Origin: an uncultured Pseudomonadota bacterium | Lineage (GTDB): Bacteria > Pseudomonadota > Gammaproteobacteria > Xanthomonadales > Wenzhouxiangellaceae | Reading direction: 5' to 3' | Assembly: GCA_937138395.1 (NCBI GenBank) | Contig: CAKZPB010000106.1 | Span: 1 to 64,000 of the forward strand | DNA: 64,000 nucleotides | Shown here: piece after piece, positions 18,653 to 27,121 of the stretch | Layout: each line of letters begins with the position of its first letter | Position numbering within the stretch: position 1 is the first letter of the stretch | Notes under the pieces: generated by a model | The model's database searches: none | What the model was told of the DNA's origin: nothing | What the model saw: only the letters and a program-made list of their open reading frames with translations | Program-made: the position numbers and the translations under genes

Positions 18653-19166
18653 TTGGACCGATCCAGCGGTGTTGGAGTCTGCGGCCGGCTTGGAAGACCG
18701 GTTACGCGCACTCGAACATCCGCCAGCCGATCCGGAACTCGCTGCAGACTGGGCCTTGCGCAAGGAATTGCGTCGCCTGAAGCCTGAACCGCTGCCTGCC
18801 GAACTTGCTGATCGCTGGAAGCATATGCTGCGGCCGCGAGGCCGGGGATTGCACAGCGCTTGGGGATTCGCAATTGCTGCCAGTCTGGTACTTGCACTGA
18901 GCCTGACGCTGCTGATGCCAATCAATGAGCCGGAACCAGATCCAACTGCAATTCAGGACTTCCGTTTGGCGATGCAAACCGTAAACACGACCTCCCGCAA
19001 GGCGCTGAGCATTACCGGGCGCGAGCTGAATGAACACCTTCAATGGCCATCGATCGAACTGGAGCCATTGCCTTACAGCCGACTGGTTCGCGCAATCGCG
19101 CAACCCCAACGGATCAATGTAGAAACTCAAGATCCCATGAATGATCTTCAAACCAACCAGGAGTAA
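18636..19166 (+). CDS. Probable membrane-bound anti-sigma factor
   Basis: Unannotated-type protein of 176 residues with one transmembrane segment (AWGFAIAASLVLALSLTLLM, about residues 70-90), a cytosolic N-terminal half and an external C-terminal half. There is no zinc-binding HxxxCxxC motif, so it is not a ZAS-type anti-sigma. The inference of anti-sigma function rests on topology and on the 17-base overlap with the ECF sigma gene, with a strong GAGGAGG ribosome-binding site inside the sigma gene. Sequence alone does not identify a named family. Confidence 0.6.
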   Translation: MNKSPDWTDPAVLESAAGLEDRLRALEHPPADPELAADWALRKELRRLKPEPLPAELADRWKHMLRPRGRGLHSAWGFAIAASLVLALSLTLLMPINEPEPDPTAIQDFRLAMQTVNTTSRKALSITGRELNEHLQWPSIELEPLPYSRLVRAIAQPQRINVETQDPMNDLQTNQE

Positions 19167-19170
19167 ACCA

Positions 19171-19719
19171 ATGAAACAATGGACTCAAGCCATCCTTATT
19201 CTGTCAGTCCTGCTTTCGCAGTCCGCGCTGGCCCAGACCATGCTGTCAGGCCAGGTTGACCTGCGCCCGATACAGCAATCCATCAATGCTACACCGGAAG
19301 TGAATCTGAATTTTGGTAATGCCATCATTCAGGGCTTTGCTGAAGGCTTGCGCGGCTCGAATGACAATCTTGCCGACGTGCTGAGCACGGTGGCGGGCCT
19401 GCGTGTCATGGTGTATGACGATATCGAGTCGGATGTCATGCTGCCGCTGTATAACGAAACTCTTTCGCAACTGGCTTTCGAGGGATGGACGGCAGCGATC
19501 GAGATTCGCGATGATGACGATCAGGTCGATGTCTACATCAAGGAGTCGGTCGATTTCGTTGATGGCATCATGGTCATGGTCAATGAACAGAACGGCGACC
19601 TGGTGTTCGTCAACATCTATGGCGCGCTTGATCCGGTATTTATCGGTCAGGTCATCAGCAGCGGCATCAACTTCGGCGATCTGGACCTGGACGATTTGAA
19701 GGACCTGGCACAGCAGTAA
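19171..19719 (+). CDS. DUF4252 domain protein, exported
   Basis: Exported protein of 182 residues matching the DUF4252 type. A signal peptide lies at residues 1-22 (MKQWTQAILILSVLLSQS, then ALAQ). The mature part is acidic and rich in short hydrophobic strands (VNLNFGNAIIQGFAEGL, MVYDDIES, DDDQVDVYIKES, IMVMVNEQNGDLVFVNIYG). AGGAG precedes ATG 19171, and the anti-sigma gene ends 4 bases before the start. DUF4252 proteins commonly sit with ECF sigma operons; their function is unknown, and a target or sensor role in the envelope is inference. The C-terminal DLDLDDLKDLAQ is strikingly regular. Confidence 0.8.
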   Translation: MKQWTQAILILSVLLSQSALAQTMLSGQVDLRPIQQSINATPEVNLNFGNAIIQGFAEGLRGSNDNLADVLSTVAGLRVMVYDDIESDVMLPLYNETLSQLAFEGWTAAIEIRDDDDQVDVYIKESVDFVDGIMVMVNEQNGDLVFVNIYGALDPVFIGQVISSGINFGDLDLDDLKDLAQQ

Positions 19720-19755
19720 ACCCATCGTTCACCACTGAAATCGATTTCTTTGCTG

Positions 19756-19780
19756 AAGGGGGCCACGCGCCCCCTTTTTT
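19756..19780 (+). terminator. Intrinsic terminator after the ECF operon
   Basis: An 8-base stem (AAGGGGGC with GCCCCCTT) around a 5-base loop is followed by a run of T at 19775-19780. The T tract runs into the stop codon of the convergent zapE gene, and the A-rich left flank gives some bidirectional potential. Confidence 0.85.
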
Positions 19781-20897
19781 ATGACCGATGTGCTTGAGCC
19801 AGATAGGGTTTGGTCTGCATTTCCGTCAAACGTGACCGCGTTCGCTCGAATTCCTGCGCCAGTCGTCGTCCGGTGTAGATCCCGTCAATCGGCGCATTGG
19901 CGGAGGCAATCATTTTGACGGCACGGTCATAACAGGCATCGATCAGGTGAATGAAGCGTTTGGCTGCGTTGTTATCGTCATCGTCCATCTGGGGGATATC
20001 GCTGAGCAACAGCGTGGAGTAGCGTTGCGTCAGGTCGATATAGTCGCGACTGGATCGGGGTTGCTCACACAAATCGCTGAACCGCGTCCACAGCACGGTC
20101 GATGCGCTGGCCTGAATAGTCAGCGTCCGACCCCTTAACAGTACAGAATCATCCGCAATTCGTCCTTGCGGGCAAAGATCACTGAATTCCTGCTCCAGCA
20201 AGGTTTCGGTCTTCGCGTTATGAGGATGTAGCCAGGTCGGGTGGCGCTCGAGTTGCCGCAGGCGATAATCTTCGGGCGAAGTCAATTCGACGATATCGCA
20301 GTAGCGATGGATATTCCGTATGGCCGGTTCGAAGCGCTGCCGCTGAAGGCCATCGGCATACAGATCATCCGGCGCGGTGTTGCTGGTCGCAATCAGGGTC
20401 AGGCCCTGGTCAAACCAGTGTCGAGTCAGTTCGCCAAGCAGCATGGCATCGGCAATATCGTCGACGTGGAATTCATCGAAACACAGCACGCGTGCCTGTT
20501 GATTGAGGCGTTCGGCAACCCGTTTCAGCGGATTGCGCTGCGACTTCAAGGTGTCCAGCTGTTGATGTATATCGTTCATGAAGCGGTGGAAATGTTGCCG
20601 AATGACGGCAATGCCGGCTTCTTCAAGGCTCTGCGCAAAGAGATCCATCAGCATGGTCTTGCCGCGCCCGACGCCACCGTGAATGTAAAGCCCGGGGATC
20701 AGCATTGATTTGCGGAAGCGCTTCCGTTTGCGGCCAAGGACTTCATAGCGCTGATCGAGTAGCTGGATGATCTGTAGCTGGCTTGGGTCTTTGGTCAACT
20801 TGCCGGATTGGCAAAGTGCTTGATAGCGCTCGGCCGGCCCGCCCGGGCCGGGCTTCGGCTCGACAATCGATGTTGAATGTCCGGCCAGTTGGACCAT
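19779..20897 (-). CDS. zapE: AFG1-like ATPase ZapE
   Basis: AFG1/LACE1-family AAA ATPase of 372 residues, linked in E. coli to FtsZ ring constriction. Walker A is GGVGRGKT at 74-81, Walker B is RVLCFDEFHVDDIADAM, and the sensor segment LIATSNTAPDDLY follows. RFIHLIDACYDRAVKMIASA and the FERTRSRLTEMQ C terminus are also family-typical. The gene is 11 bases downstream of an alpha/beta hydrolase on the same strand, so the two are probably co-transcribed. Confidence 0.92.
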   Translation of the reverse strand: MVQLAGHSTSIVEPKPGPGGPAERYQALCQSGKLTKDPSQLQIIQLLDQRYEVLGRKRKRFRKSMLIPGLYIHGGVGRGKTMLMDLFAQSLEEAGIAVIRQHFHRFMNDIHQQLDTLKSQRNPLKRVAERLNQQARVLCFDEFHVDDIADAMLLGELTRHWFDQGLTLIATSNTAPDDLYADGLQRQRFEPAIRNIHRYCDIVELTSPEDYRLRQLERHPTWLHPHNAKTETLLEQEFSDLCPQGRIADDSVLLRGRTLTIQASASTVLWTRFSDLCEQPRSSRDYIDLTQRYSTLLLSDIPQMDDDDNNAAKRFIHLIDACYDRAVKMIASANAPIDGIYTGRRLAQEFERTRSRLTEMQTKPYLAQAHRS

Positions 20898-20908
20898 AGC
20901 GATCGGAG

Positions 20909-21640
20909 TCAGGGCAGGTGTTTTTGCACTGCGTTCTTGAGCAGGCCGCGCAGGTCCATCAAGCGTCGGTGAAAGAAATGTCCGCTGCCTTCCATAACGA
21001 CCAGCTCGGGCGCAGGCTCGAGGCTTTGAGCCCAGCTGATGACTGCATCGGCGGAAACCACCTCATCTTCGTCACCCTGGACCACCAGCCACGGCGCCAT
21101 CGGTGGCTGCAGATCGGCAAATCCGTAGCGCTCGACCGGCGGCGCAATGCTGATCAGCATGCGGACAGGCGCATGCTGTGCGGCTTTCAGCGATACCCAG
21201 GCACCAAATGAAAAGCCGGCCAGCCATAGGTCGGTGTCGGGCCGCGTTCGCTGAACCCATTCAATGACGCAGTACAAATCCTCCAGCTCGCCGGTGCCAT
21301 CGGCGAATTCGCCTTCGCTTTCGCCGGTCGCGCGAAAGTTGAAGCGCACAGTGGCCAGCCCAATTTCGCGCAAGCTGCGCTCCATGATGGTCACGACCTT
21401 GTTGCGCATGGTGCCACCGTGCTGGGGATGCGGATGACACAGGATGGCAGTCGCGGCGCGCGCAATATCCGGTTCGGGCTGGTCCGAGATGCACTCGAGC
21501 CGACCGGCTGGGCCGCTCAAGAAAAACGCCTGTTGCTCGTCCGGAAACGTCTCGGGATCCACAATCGGGCGCTGTTGCGGCGATGGATCAGCTGCTGCTG
21601 GCGTATGCTTGGACTCGGTTTCTGGCTTGTCCGCGGTCAT
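20909..21640 (-). CDS. Alpha/beta hydrolase (COG2945-like)
   Basis: Cytosolic serine hydrolase of the alpha/beta fold, 243 residues. CHPHPQHGGTM (about 69-79) and FNFRATGESEG are typical of the COG2945/YtrH-like group, and the nucleophile elbow is GFSFGA with Ser144. The acid lies in the VQGDEDEVV segment and the base in EGSGHFFHRRL near the C terminus. The first ~35 residues are polar and low complexity. The substrate is unknown. It is upstream of zapE with 11 bases between. Confidence 0.85.
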   Translation of the reverse strand: MTADKPETESKHTPAAADPSPQQRPIVDPETFPDEQQAFFLSGPAGRLECISDQPEPDIARAATAILCHPHPQHGGTMRNKVVTIMERSLREIGLATVRFNFRATGESEGEFADGTGELEDLYCVIEWVQRTRPDTDLWLAGFSFGAWVSLKAAQHAPVRMLISIAPPVERYGFADLQPPMAPWLVVQGDEDEVVSADAVISWAQSLEPAPELVVMEGSGHFFHRRLMDLRGLLKNAVQKHLP

Positions 21641-21807
21641 CGCGTTGTCTGGAGTGAAGTGCTTAGAGCAATGATAACTCAGGATCTGCCGTTCGTTCGC
21701 AGCAGCGCGAAGGCGGTTTTGATGGTCACACTGGCAGTACTGTATTCAGCTGTAGTGGATTCAATGGATTGGATCTGTGCCCTCTGCCATCTGGCGCAGA
21801 CAAGCCG

Positions 21808-22404
21808 ATGAATTACCTGGCTCATCTGATCCTGGCCGGACCACATCCCGACCACCGCCTGGGAGCACTCCTCGGAGACCATCTGAAGGGCCTGCAGGTG
21901 CTCGACACCCTTCGACCCGAGCTGCGGCGGGGCGTGCTGCTGCACCGACGTATCGACGGCTGGTCAGATCGACATGCAGTGGTCACAGCCTTCACATCCA
22001 AGTTGAATGTCCCCTGGCGGCGCTATGCGGGCATCATGCTTGACGTGCTGTTCGATCACCTGCTGAGCCAACAGTGGACCGACTACAGCGATCAACCCCT
22101 ATCGGAATTTGCCGCTGATACTGAACGACTATTGGCCGACCATCGGCACGAACTACCAGACCGGCTGCGGCGTTTCACCCGCTGGGCCGAACAAGCGTCG
22201 CTGTGGACCCGAATGCATGATCGGCAAATGATTCAAACCATCTTCGATCTGATTGCCCTGCGACATGGACAGGCGTCGCCGCTCAAACAGGGTCTGGATT
22301 TTTTTGATCAGTATCCGGATCAGATCCAGCATGCGTTTGACCACTTGATGCCGGACCTGATGAAGCAGGCCCGCACGTTCCGGTCCATCGGTCCATCAAC
22401 TTGA
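21808..22404 (+). CDS. Acyl carrier protein phosphodiesterase (AcpH, DUF479)
   Basis: AcpH-like phosphodiesterase of 198 residues that in E. coli removes the 4'-phosphopantetheine arm from holo-ACP. Family marks are MNYLAHLILAG, LGALLGDHLKG, GVLLHRRIDGWSDRH and MLDVLFDHLLSQQW, with several histidines and aspartates spaced as in the HD-like fold. ATG 21808 is the family start; a further 13 codons upstream are unsupported. Divergent from the hydrolase. It is followed 33 bases later by the ATP-grasp gene. Confidence 0.83.
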   Translation: MNYLAHLILAGPHPDHRLGALLGDHLKGLQVLDTLRPELRRGVLLHRRIDGWSDRHAVVTAFTSKLNVPWRRYAGIMLDVLFDHLLSQQWTDYSDQPLSEFAADTERLLADHRHELPDRLRRFTRWAEQASLWTRMHDRQMIQTIFDLIALRHGQASPLKQGLDFFDQYPDQIQHAFDHLMPDLMKQARTFRSIGPST

Positions 22405-22437
22405 AATTTTCGCTCAAACGTGTAGCGTAGTAGGGCT

Positions 22438-23880
22438 ATGGATTTAAGTAATTATTCAAGTACCGGTTTCTACGACGAACTGGTAACCGATGCCGGTCGG
22501 CCGCGCGCGGCTGCCCGGGCATTGTGGAAATACCTGAAAAACCTGGATCAGGACGAGTTGAACGAACGCAAGGCCGCCTGCGAAATTGCGGCCCTGGTCG
22601 CTGGAATTACATTTCGTGTCTATTTCGAAGACACCGGCATCGATCGCGCCATGCCATTTGACCTGATTCCGCGCGTCATCCCGAAAAAGGAATGGGACCA
22701 GGTTTCGGCCGGTCTTGAGCAGCGAGTTCGCGCACTGAATCTGTTCATTGATGATTTGTACAACGACCAGCGCATTATCAAGGACGGCGTATTTCCGGCT
22801 GAGCTGTTGAAGGATTCCGAAAATTTCCGCAAACAGTGCAAAGGGTTTTCGCCTCCGCTGGGTATCTGGGCCCACATCTGCGGCTCCGACCTGGTGCGGG
22901 ATGACCGGGGTGAGCTGCTGGTGCTCGAAGACAACCTCCGCATTCCGTCCGGCGTCTCCTACATGCTGGAAAACCGTCAAGTGATGAAGCGGGTGTTTCC
23001 TGAGCTGTTTGACGACAGCGGCATCCAGCCGGTGGATGAATATCCGGCTCAGCTGTTCGACACGCTGGCCTCGTTATCACCCCGGCCGTTGGAAAACCCG
23101 AATGTTGTCGTACTGACGCCCGGTGCGTTCAACTCTGCCTATTTCGAGCATGCCTATCTGGCCCAGATGATGGGCGTCGAGCTGGTTGAAGGTCGCGACC
23201 TGATCGTCGACGATCAGGATCAGGTCTTTATGCAGACCATCGACGGACTCGAGCGCGTGGACGTGATCTATCGTCGTATCGACGACGCGTTTCTGGACCC
23301 GGAAGTGTTTCGCAAGGACTCCTTGCTGGGTGTGCCCGGACTGATGCGGGCCTGGCGTGCCGGCAATGTCGCCCTGGCCAATGCGCCTGGTGCCGGCGTC
23401 GCCGACGACAAGGTGGTGTATGCCTACGTACCTGAAATCATTAAATATTATCTGGATGAAGAGCCTGGTATTGCGAATGTTCCAACCTGGAAATGTGGCA
23501 ATCCGGATGAACGGGCCTACGTGCTGGCGCATCTAGATGAACTGGTCGTCAAGCCAGCGAACGAGTCGGGTGGCTACGGCATGTTGATTGGTCCGCATTC
23601 GACCCAGAAAGAGCAGCGCAAATTTGCGCGTTTGATCAAGGATGATCCACGAAACTACATTGCCCAGCCGACGCTGGCCATTTCAACCGCGCCGACTTAC
23701 GTGTCCGGGCGTGCGGCCCCACGGCACGTGGATCTGAGGCCGTTCATTCTGTCGGGCCTGCAAACGCACGTGACGACCGGCGGCCTGACCCGCGTGGCCA
23801 TGAAGGCCGGCTCGCTGGTGGTCAATTCGTCCCAGGGCGGGGGCAGCAAGGACACCTGGATCGTGGATACGGAGCGCTAG
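22438..23880 (+). CDS. Circularly permuted ATP-grasp protein (DUF404/DUF407)
   Basis: Circularly permuted ATP-grasp type 2 protein, 480 residues. Landmarks are RALNLFIDDLYNDQRII, LLVLEDNLRIPSGVSYMLENR, the permuted ATP-binding segment ELVVKPANESGGYGML and a C-terminal DLRPFILSG with GGLTRVA and SQGGGSKDTW. Family proteins are predicted to form peptide or amide bonds; their substrates are not established. ATG 22438 is three bases before alpha-E gene linkage begins at its other end: its stop is separated from the alpha-E start by 3 bases, so the two are translationally linked. No transglutaminase or Anbu-type peptidase is visible next to it. Confidence 0.88.
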   Translation: MDLSNYSSTGFYDELVTDAGRPRAAARALWKYLKNLDQDELNERKAACEIAALVAGITFRVYFEDTGIDRAMPFDLIPRVIPKKEWDQVSAGLEQRVRALNLFIDDLYNDQRIIKDGVFPAELLKDSENFRKQCKGFSPPLGIWAHICGSDLVRDDRGELLVLEDNLRIPSGVSYMLENRQVMKRVFPELFDDSGIQPVDEYPAQLFDTLASLSPRPLENPNVVVLTPGAFNSAYFEHAYLAQMMGVELVEGRDLIVDDQDQVFMQTIDGLERVDVIYRRIDDAFLDPEVFRKDSLLGVPGLMRAWRAGNVALANAPGAGVADDKVVYAYVPEIIKYYLDEEPGIANVPTWKCGNPDERAYVLAHLDELVVKPANESGGYGMLIGPHSTQKEQRKFARLIKDDPRNYIAQPTLAISTAPTYVSGRAAPRHVDLRPFILSGLQTHVTTGGLTRVAMKAGSLVVNSSQGGGSKDTWIVDTER

Positions 23881-23883
23881 ACC

Positions 23884-24819
23884 ATGTTATCGAGGCTTGC
23901 AGAGAATATCTACTGGCACGGCCGCTACCTGGAGCGGGCCGAGGGCCTGGCGCGTCTGATCAACGTCAATGCCAATCTGAATCTGGATCTGCCCGGAAAG
24001 CTGGCGCCCGGATGGGATCCGCTGGTGCGCATTACCGGCCACTCTGAGCTGTTTTCCGAGCTCTACGGTGAGAGCCGAAGCGAGCGACAGGTCGTCAAAT
24101 TTCTGATGTCCGATGAGCGCAACGGTGCATCGATCAAGAGCTCGCTGGAGTTTGCGCGTGAAAACATGCGATCGGCGCGAGATCTGTTGCCAAGAGAGGT
24201 CTGGGAGCAGATGAACGCGCTGTATCTGGATGCCAGTGAGCAGTTCAAGGGCAACCAATCCAAGCGCAAGCAGCATGAATGGCTCGACCAGATGATTCAC
24301 GATTGCCAGCGCATTGCCGGCATGCTGATGGGGACGATGAGCCAGGACCATGCCTATGATTTCATCCTGATCGGCCGGTACCTGGAACGGGCCGATATGA
24401 CGACCCGGATTATCGATGTACGTGCCGATGATCTACTGCCGGAAGAACTCGAAGAGCTGCCGCCGTTTGAATCGATCCAATGGATGAGCGTGCTGAAATC
24501 GCTGTCGGCCTATCAAATGTATCGCCGTCATGTTCGCGTTCGGGTCAGTGGACCCTCCGTGCTGGCTTTCCTGCTCAAGGATGCTCAGTTTCCCCGATCC
24601 GTGCAATTCTGTCTGCTGGCGCTGGAATCAAGATTGAATGCATTGCCGGGTGAAGACGACCAGGCGCTGCGTCATGTGGTGCAGTTAATGCGTCAGGTCA
24701 ACCAAGCGCCCAGCACCAGGCTGAAAGATCAACCGCTGAGTGAATTCATGGATGATCTGCAGATCGAGTTGGCCGAGGTGGGCCGGTTGATCGGCCAGAC
24801 CTGGTTTCCTTCGAAGTGA
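23884..24819 (+). CDS. Alpha-E domain protein (DUF403)
   Basis: Mostly helical DUF403/alpha-E protein of 311 residues, the usual partner of the permuted ATP-grasp protein. Seen: MLSRLAENIYWHGRYLERAEG with its Trp-Glu-rich start, ARDLLPREVWEQMNALYL, DFILIGRYLERADMTTRIIDV, and RSVQFCLLALESRLNALPG. The repeated RYLERA motif in two halves suggests internal duplication. Function unknown. Translation follows the ATP-grasp gene after 3 bases. Confidence 0.87.
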   Translation: MLSRLAENIYWHGRYLERAEGLARLINVNANLNLDLPGKLAPGWDPLVRITGHSELFSELYGESRSERQVVKFLMSDERNGASIKSSLEFARENMRSARDLLPREVWEQMNALYLDASEQFKGNQSKRKQHEWLDQMIHDCQRIAGMLMGTMSQDHAYDFILIGRYLERADMTTRIIDVRADDLLPEELEELPPFESIQWMSVLKSLSAYQMYRRHVRVRVSGPSVLAFLLKDAQFPRSVQFCLLALESRLNALPGEDDQALRHVVQLMRQVNQAPSTRLKDQPLSEFMDDLQIELAEVGRLIGQTWFPSK

Positions 24820-25135
24820 ATGACTTGCGAAGTGAATGATGAATACCCCGGTTTGATATCGAGCCTGTTGTTGCATCAGCCTGGTTCTTGTCATTGAACC
24901 TGGCTGAATCAATACAATGCAGGCTGCGTGTTAACCTGACATCGGATTTTTAATCGAAAACCTGCGTCGGCCAAGCATGCAGGCAGATCAATACTTGTAA
25001 CGTCGCCGCAGTCGCTCCATATTGTTGTTTGTCCTACCAGCGAATTGGCACCAATCCAGGATTCATTCGTCCAGATTGGATTAATCCATGATCAGTATGT
25101 TGCGGCTTCTGATTCAGAGGGTGTAAATCGAGCTC
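24820..25135. other. Intergenic stretch with a hairpin
   Basis: No gene is supported in these 316 bases. A duplicated GCGAAGTGAATGA flanks the alpha-E stop. At 24877-24906 an inverted repeat of CAGCCTGGTTC and GAACCTGGCTG (one mismatch, 8-base loop) could fold, but no T-run follows, so it is not a convincing terminator. The rest is AT-richer and probably carries the promoter of the metallopeptidase gene. Confidence 0.45.
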
Positions 25136-26185
25136 ATGAAAAAATTTCAGTGTACGTGCGGCAATACTGTCTTCTTCGAAAATACAAGCTGTATGGAGTG
25201 TGGCCGCAAGCTGGGGTTTCTGCCCGATGTATTGGAACTATCGGCGCTGGAGCCAGCCAGCAATGGCCGCTGGCTGGCGCTTACGCCCTCGGCACAGGGC
25301 ACGCACTATCACCAGTGCCGGCATTACTCACAAGATGATGCTTGCAACTGGATGGTGCCGGTCGAGGATCCCGAACCATTTTGCATCGCCTGTCGATTGA
25401 ATCAAGTGATTCCCAATCTGAACAAGCCGGGCAATCGCGAGCTTTGGCTGCGTATTGAACGCCGTAAACGGCGGCTGGTGTATGACCTGCGCAGGCATCA
25501 TTTGCCGGTATTCAGTCGTCAGGTCGATTACGAGCGAGGCCTGGCGTTTGCGTTTCTTGAAGACGAACCGAGCGACCTGGAGTTTAACCACCTGGATCAG
25601 GGCAATCAGATCATGACCGGCCATGCCAATGGTCTGATCACGATCAATATTGCCGAGGCTGATGATGTCGAACGTGAGCGCATGCGCATTCAGATGAACG
25701 AGCAGCAGCGGACCCTGCTTGGCCACTTCAGGCATGAAAGTGGTCATTACTACTGGGATTTGCTGGTTCGCGACGGTCCCTTGCTCGATCGCGTGCGTAC
25801 GCTGTTCGGTGACGAACGACAGGATTATTCGTCCGCTCTTCAGAACTATTACGACAAAGGCCCGCCACCCGACTGGCAGCAGCAGTGGGTCAGCGCCTAC
25901 GCCAGCTCGCATCCATGGGAGGACTGGGCCGAGTGCTGGGCGCACCTACTGCAGATCGTCGATACGCTGGAAACCGCCGTAGCCATTGGCATGGCACCCG
26001 TTGAGGCGATCAGTGACGATATGGACGTGCGCATTGAGCACTGGGTTCAACTCGCAATGCATATCAACCTGCTCAACCGCAGCCTTGATCAACCCGATCC
26101 GTACCCGTTCGTGCTCACACCTAAAGTGGTTGAAAAGCTCAAGCTGGTCAATGAGGTAATTGGCTTGAGTGGCTATAGCCACTAG
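25136..26185 (+). CDS. Zinc-ribbon putative metallopeptidase (DUF2248-like)
   Basis: Predicted zinc-binding metallopeptidase of 349 residues with no signal peptide. An N-terminal zinc-ribbon uses Cys6, Cys8, Cys19 and Cys22, and four more cysteines (61, 70, 83, 86) may bind a second zinc. The catalytic motif is H200-E-S-G-H204 within LLGHFRHESGHYYWDLL, an HExxH. Downstream, HPWEDWAECWAHLLQIVDTLETA carries a likely third ligand region. Proteins of this type are often encoded near permuted ATP-grasp/alpha-E genes, and this gene follows that pair after 316 bases. A role in cleaving or maturing a tagged peptide is inference. Confidence 0.82.
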   Translation: MKKFQCTCGNTVFFENTSCMECGRKLGFLPDVLELSALEPASNGRWLALTPSAQGTHYHQCRHYSQDDACNWMVPVEDPEPFCIACRLNQVIPNLNKPGNRELWLRIERRKRRLVYDLRRHHLPVFSRQVDYERGLAFAFLEDEPSDLEFNHLDQGNQIMTGHANGLITINIAEADDVERERMRIQMNEQQRTLLGHFRHESGHYYWDLLVRDGPLLDRVRTLFGDERQDYSSALQNYYDKGPPPDWQQQWVSAYASSHPWEDWAECWAHLLQIVDTLETAVAIGMAPVEAISDDMDVRIEHWVQLAMHINLLNRSLDQPDPYPFVLTPKVVEKLKLVNEVIGLSGYSH

Positions 26186-26328
26186 GGAAAGGGCGCGCAG
26201 CGGATGCGCTCGGGCCGATTGAGGCCGCGCTGGAAACGCCTGCTCGGCGTGGACTTGCTTGGTTTGACTGTAAAAAGGATAGGCGAGTCAAGGGCTTGTT
26301 GTTCAACGATCCAATCCCAAGCTGGCTC

Positions 26329-27006
26329 TTAAGCACGAGCCAGCACCCAGATATCGACGCGTTGCGAACCATGACGCTTCACCACCCGGGCGCATTCGTT
26401 CAGCGTGGCCCCTGTGGTCATGACGTCGTCGATCAACGCAACATGTTTGGGCACCTGATTGACGCGACAGCGAAAGGCCCTGGCCACGTTGCCGGTTCGA
26501 CTGCGGGCAGGCAGCTCGGACTGTGTCGGTGTGTGCCGGGTTCGTTGCAGTGCAGACTGCCAGGGAATTTTCAGCGTTCCGGACAAGTCTCGCGCGATCA
26601 GCTCGGCCTGATTGAAGCCTCGGCGCCACTGGCGACGCCAGTGCAGCGGTACCGGAATCATCAGCTCGGGTCGGGGACCGGTCAGTTGACTTTCGAGATG
26701 CTCGGCGTACAGCTCGGCCAGCAGACGACCCGCTGCCAGATCGCCTGAAAACTTGAAACGCTGGATCAGGCCGGTGACTGGATTTTGATACGTCCACGCC
26801 GCCAGGCTGCGGTCATAGGCCGGATCGGTTTTCAAGCAACGACCACAAGCCAGCACAGCACTTGGCAGCTCCATCGCGCAACGCTGGCAAGCCGACTCAA
26901 TGGTCGGCAGTGCCTGCCTGCATACCGAGCATATTTCGATGGACTGCTCACTGGCGCAGCCACACAAGCGACAGCCGACGGGCCAGAATGAAAATACACG
27001 GTTCAC
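26329..27006 (-). CDS. comF: ComF-family phosphoribosyltransferase-like protein
   Basis: ComF-like protein with a cysteine-rich N terminus (CRLCG, ICSVC, CQRC, CGRC) and a C-terminal PRTase fold, 225 residues from GTG 27006. The PRPP loop VALIDDVMTTGATLNE is clear, as are IPVPLHWRRQWRRGFNQAELIA and RHTPTQSELPARSR. ComF is required for DNA uptake in several bacteria, but the biochemical step is not settled. The start is uncertain: longer in-frame ATGs at 27120 and 27123 exist, the latter overlapping the bioC start. I prefer 27006 because ComF proteins start shortly before the CRLCG motif. Divergent comF-bioC order is common. Confidence 0.82.
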   Translation of the reverse strand: MNRVFSFWPVGCRLCGCASEQSIEICSVCRQALPTIESACQRCAMELPSAVLACGRCLKTDPAYDRSLAAWTYQNPVTGLIQRFKFSGDLAAGRLLAELYAEHLESQLTGPRPELMIPVPLHWRRQWRRGFNQAELIARDLSGTLKIPWQSALQRTRHTPTQSELPARSRTGNVARAFRCRVNQVPKHVALIDDVMTTGATLNECARVVKRHGSQRVDIWVLARA

Positions 27007-27121
27007 GATACGCCAGTTCCCCAACGGCCAGCTATGATCATCACATGCGGGCTTCAAGCTGGCAAGTATGGTGTTTATCAGCCTATTGTCGAGCCACCTG
27101 TGCGATCGTATCCAGACCATC

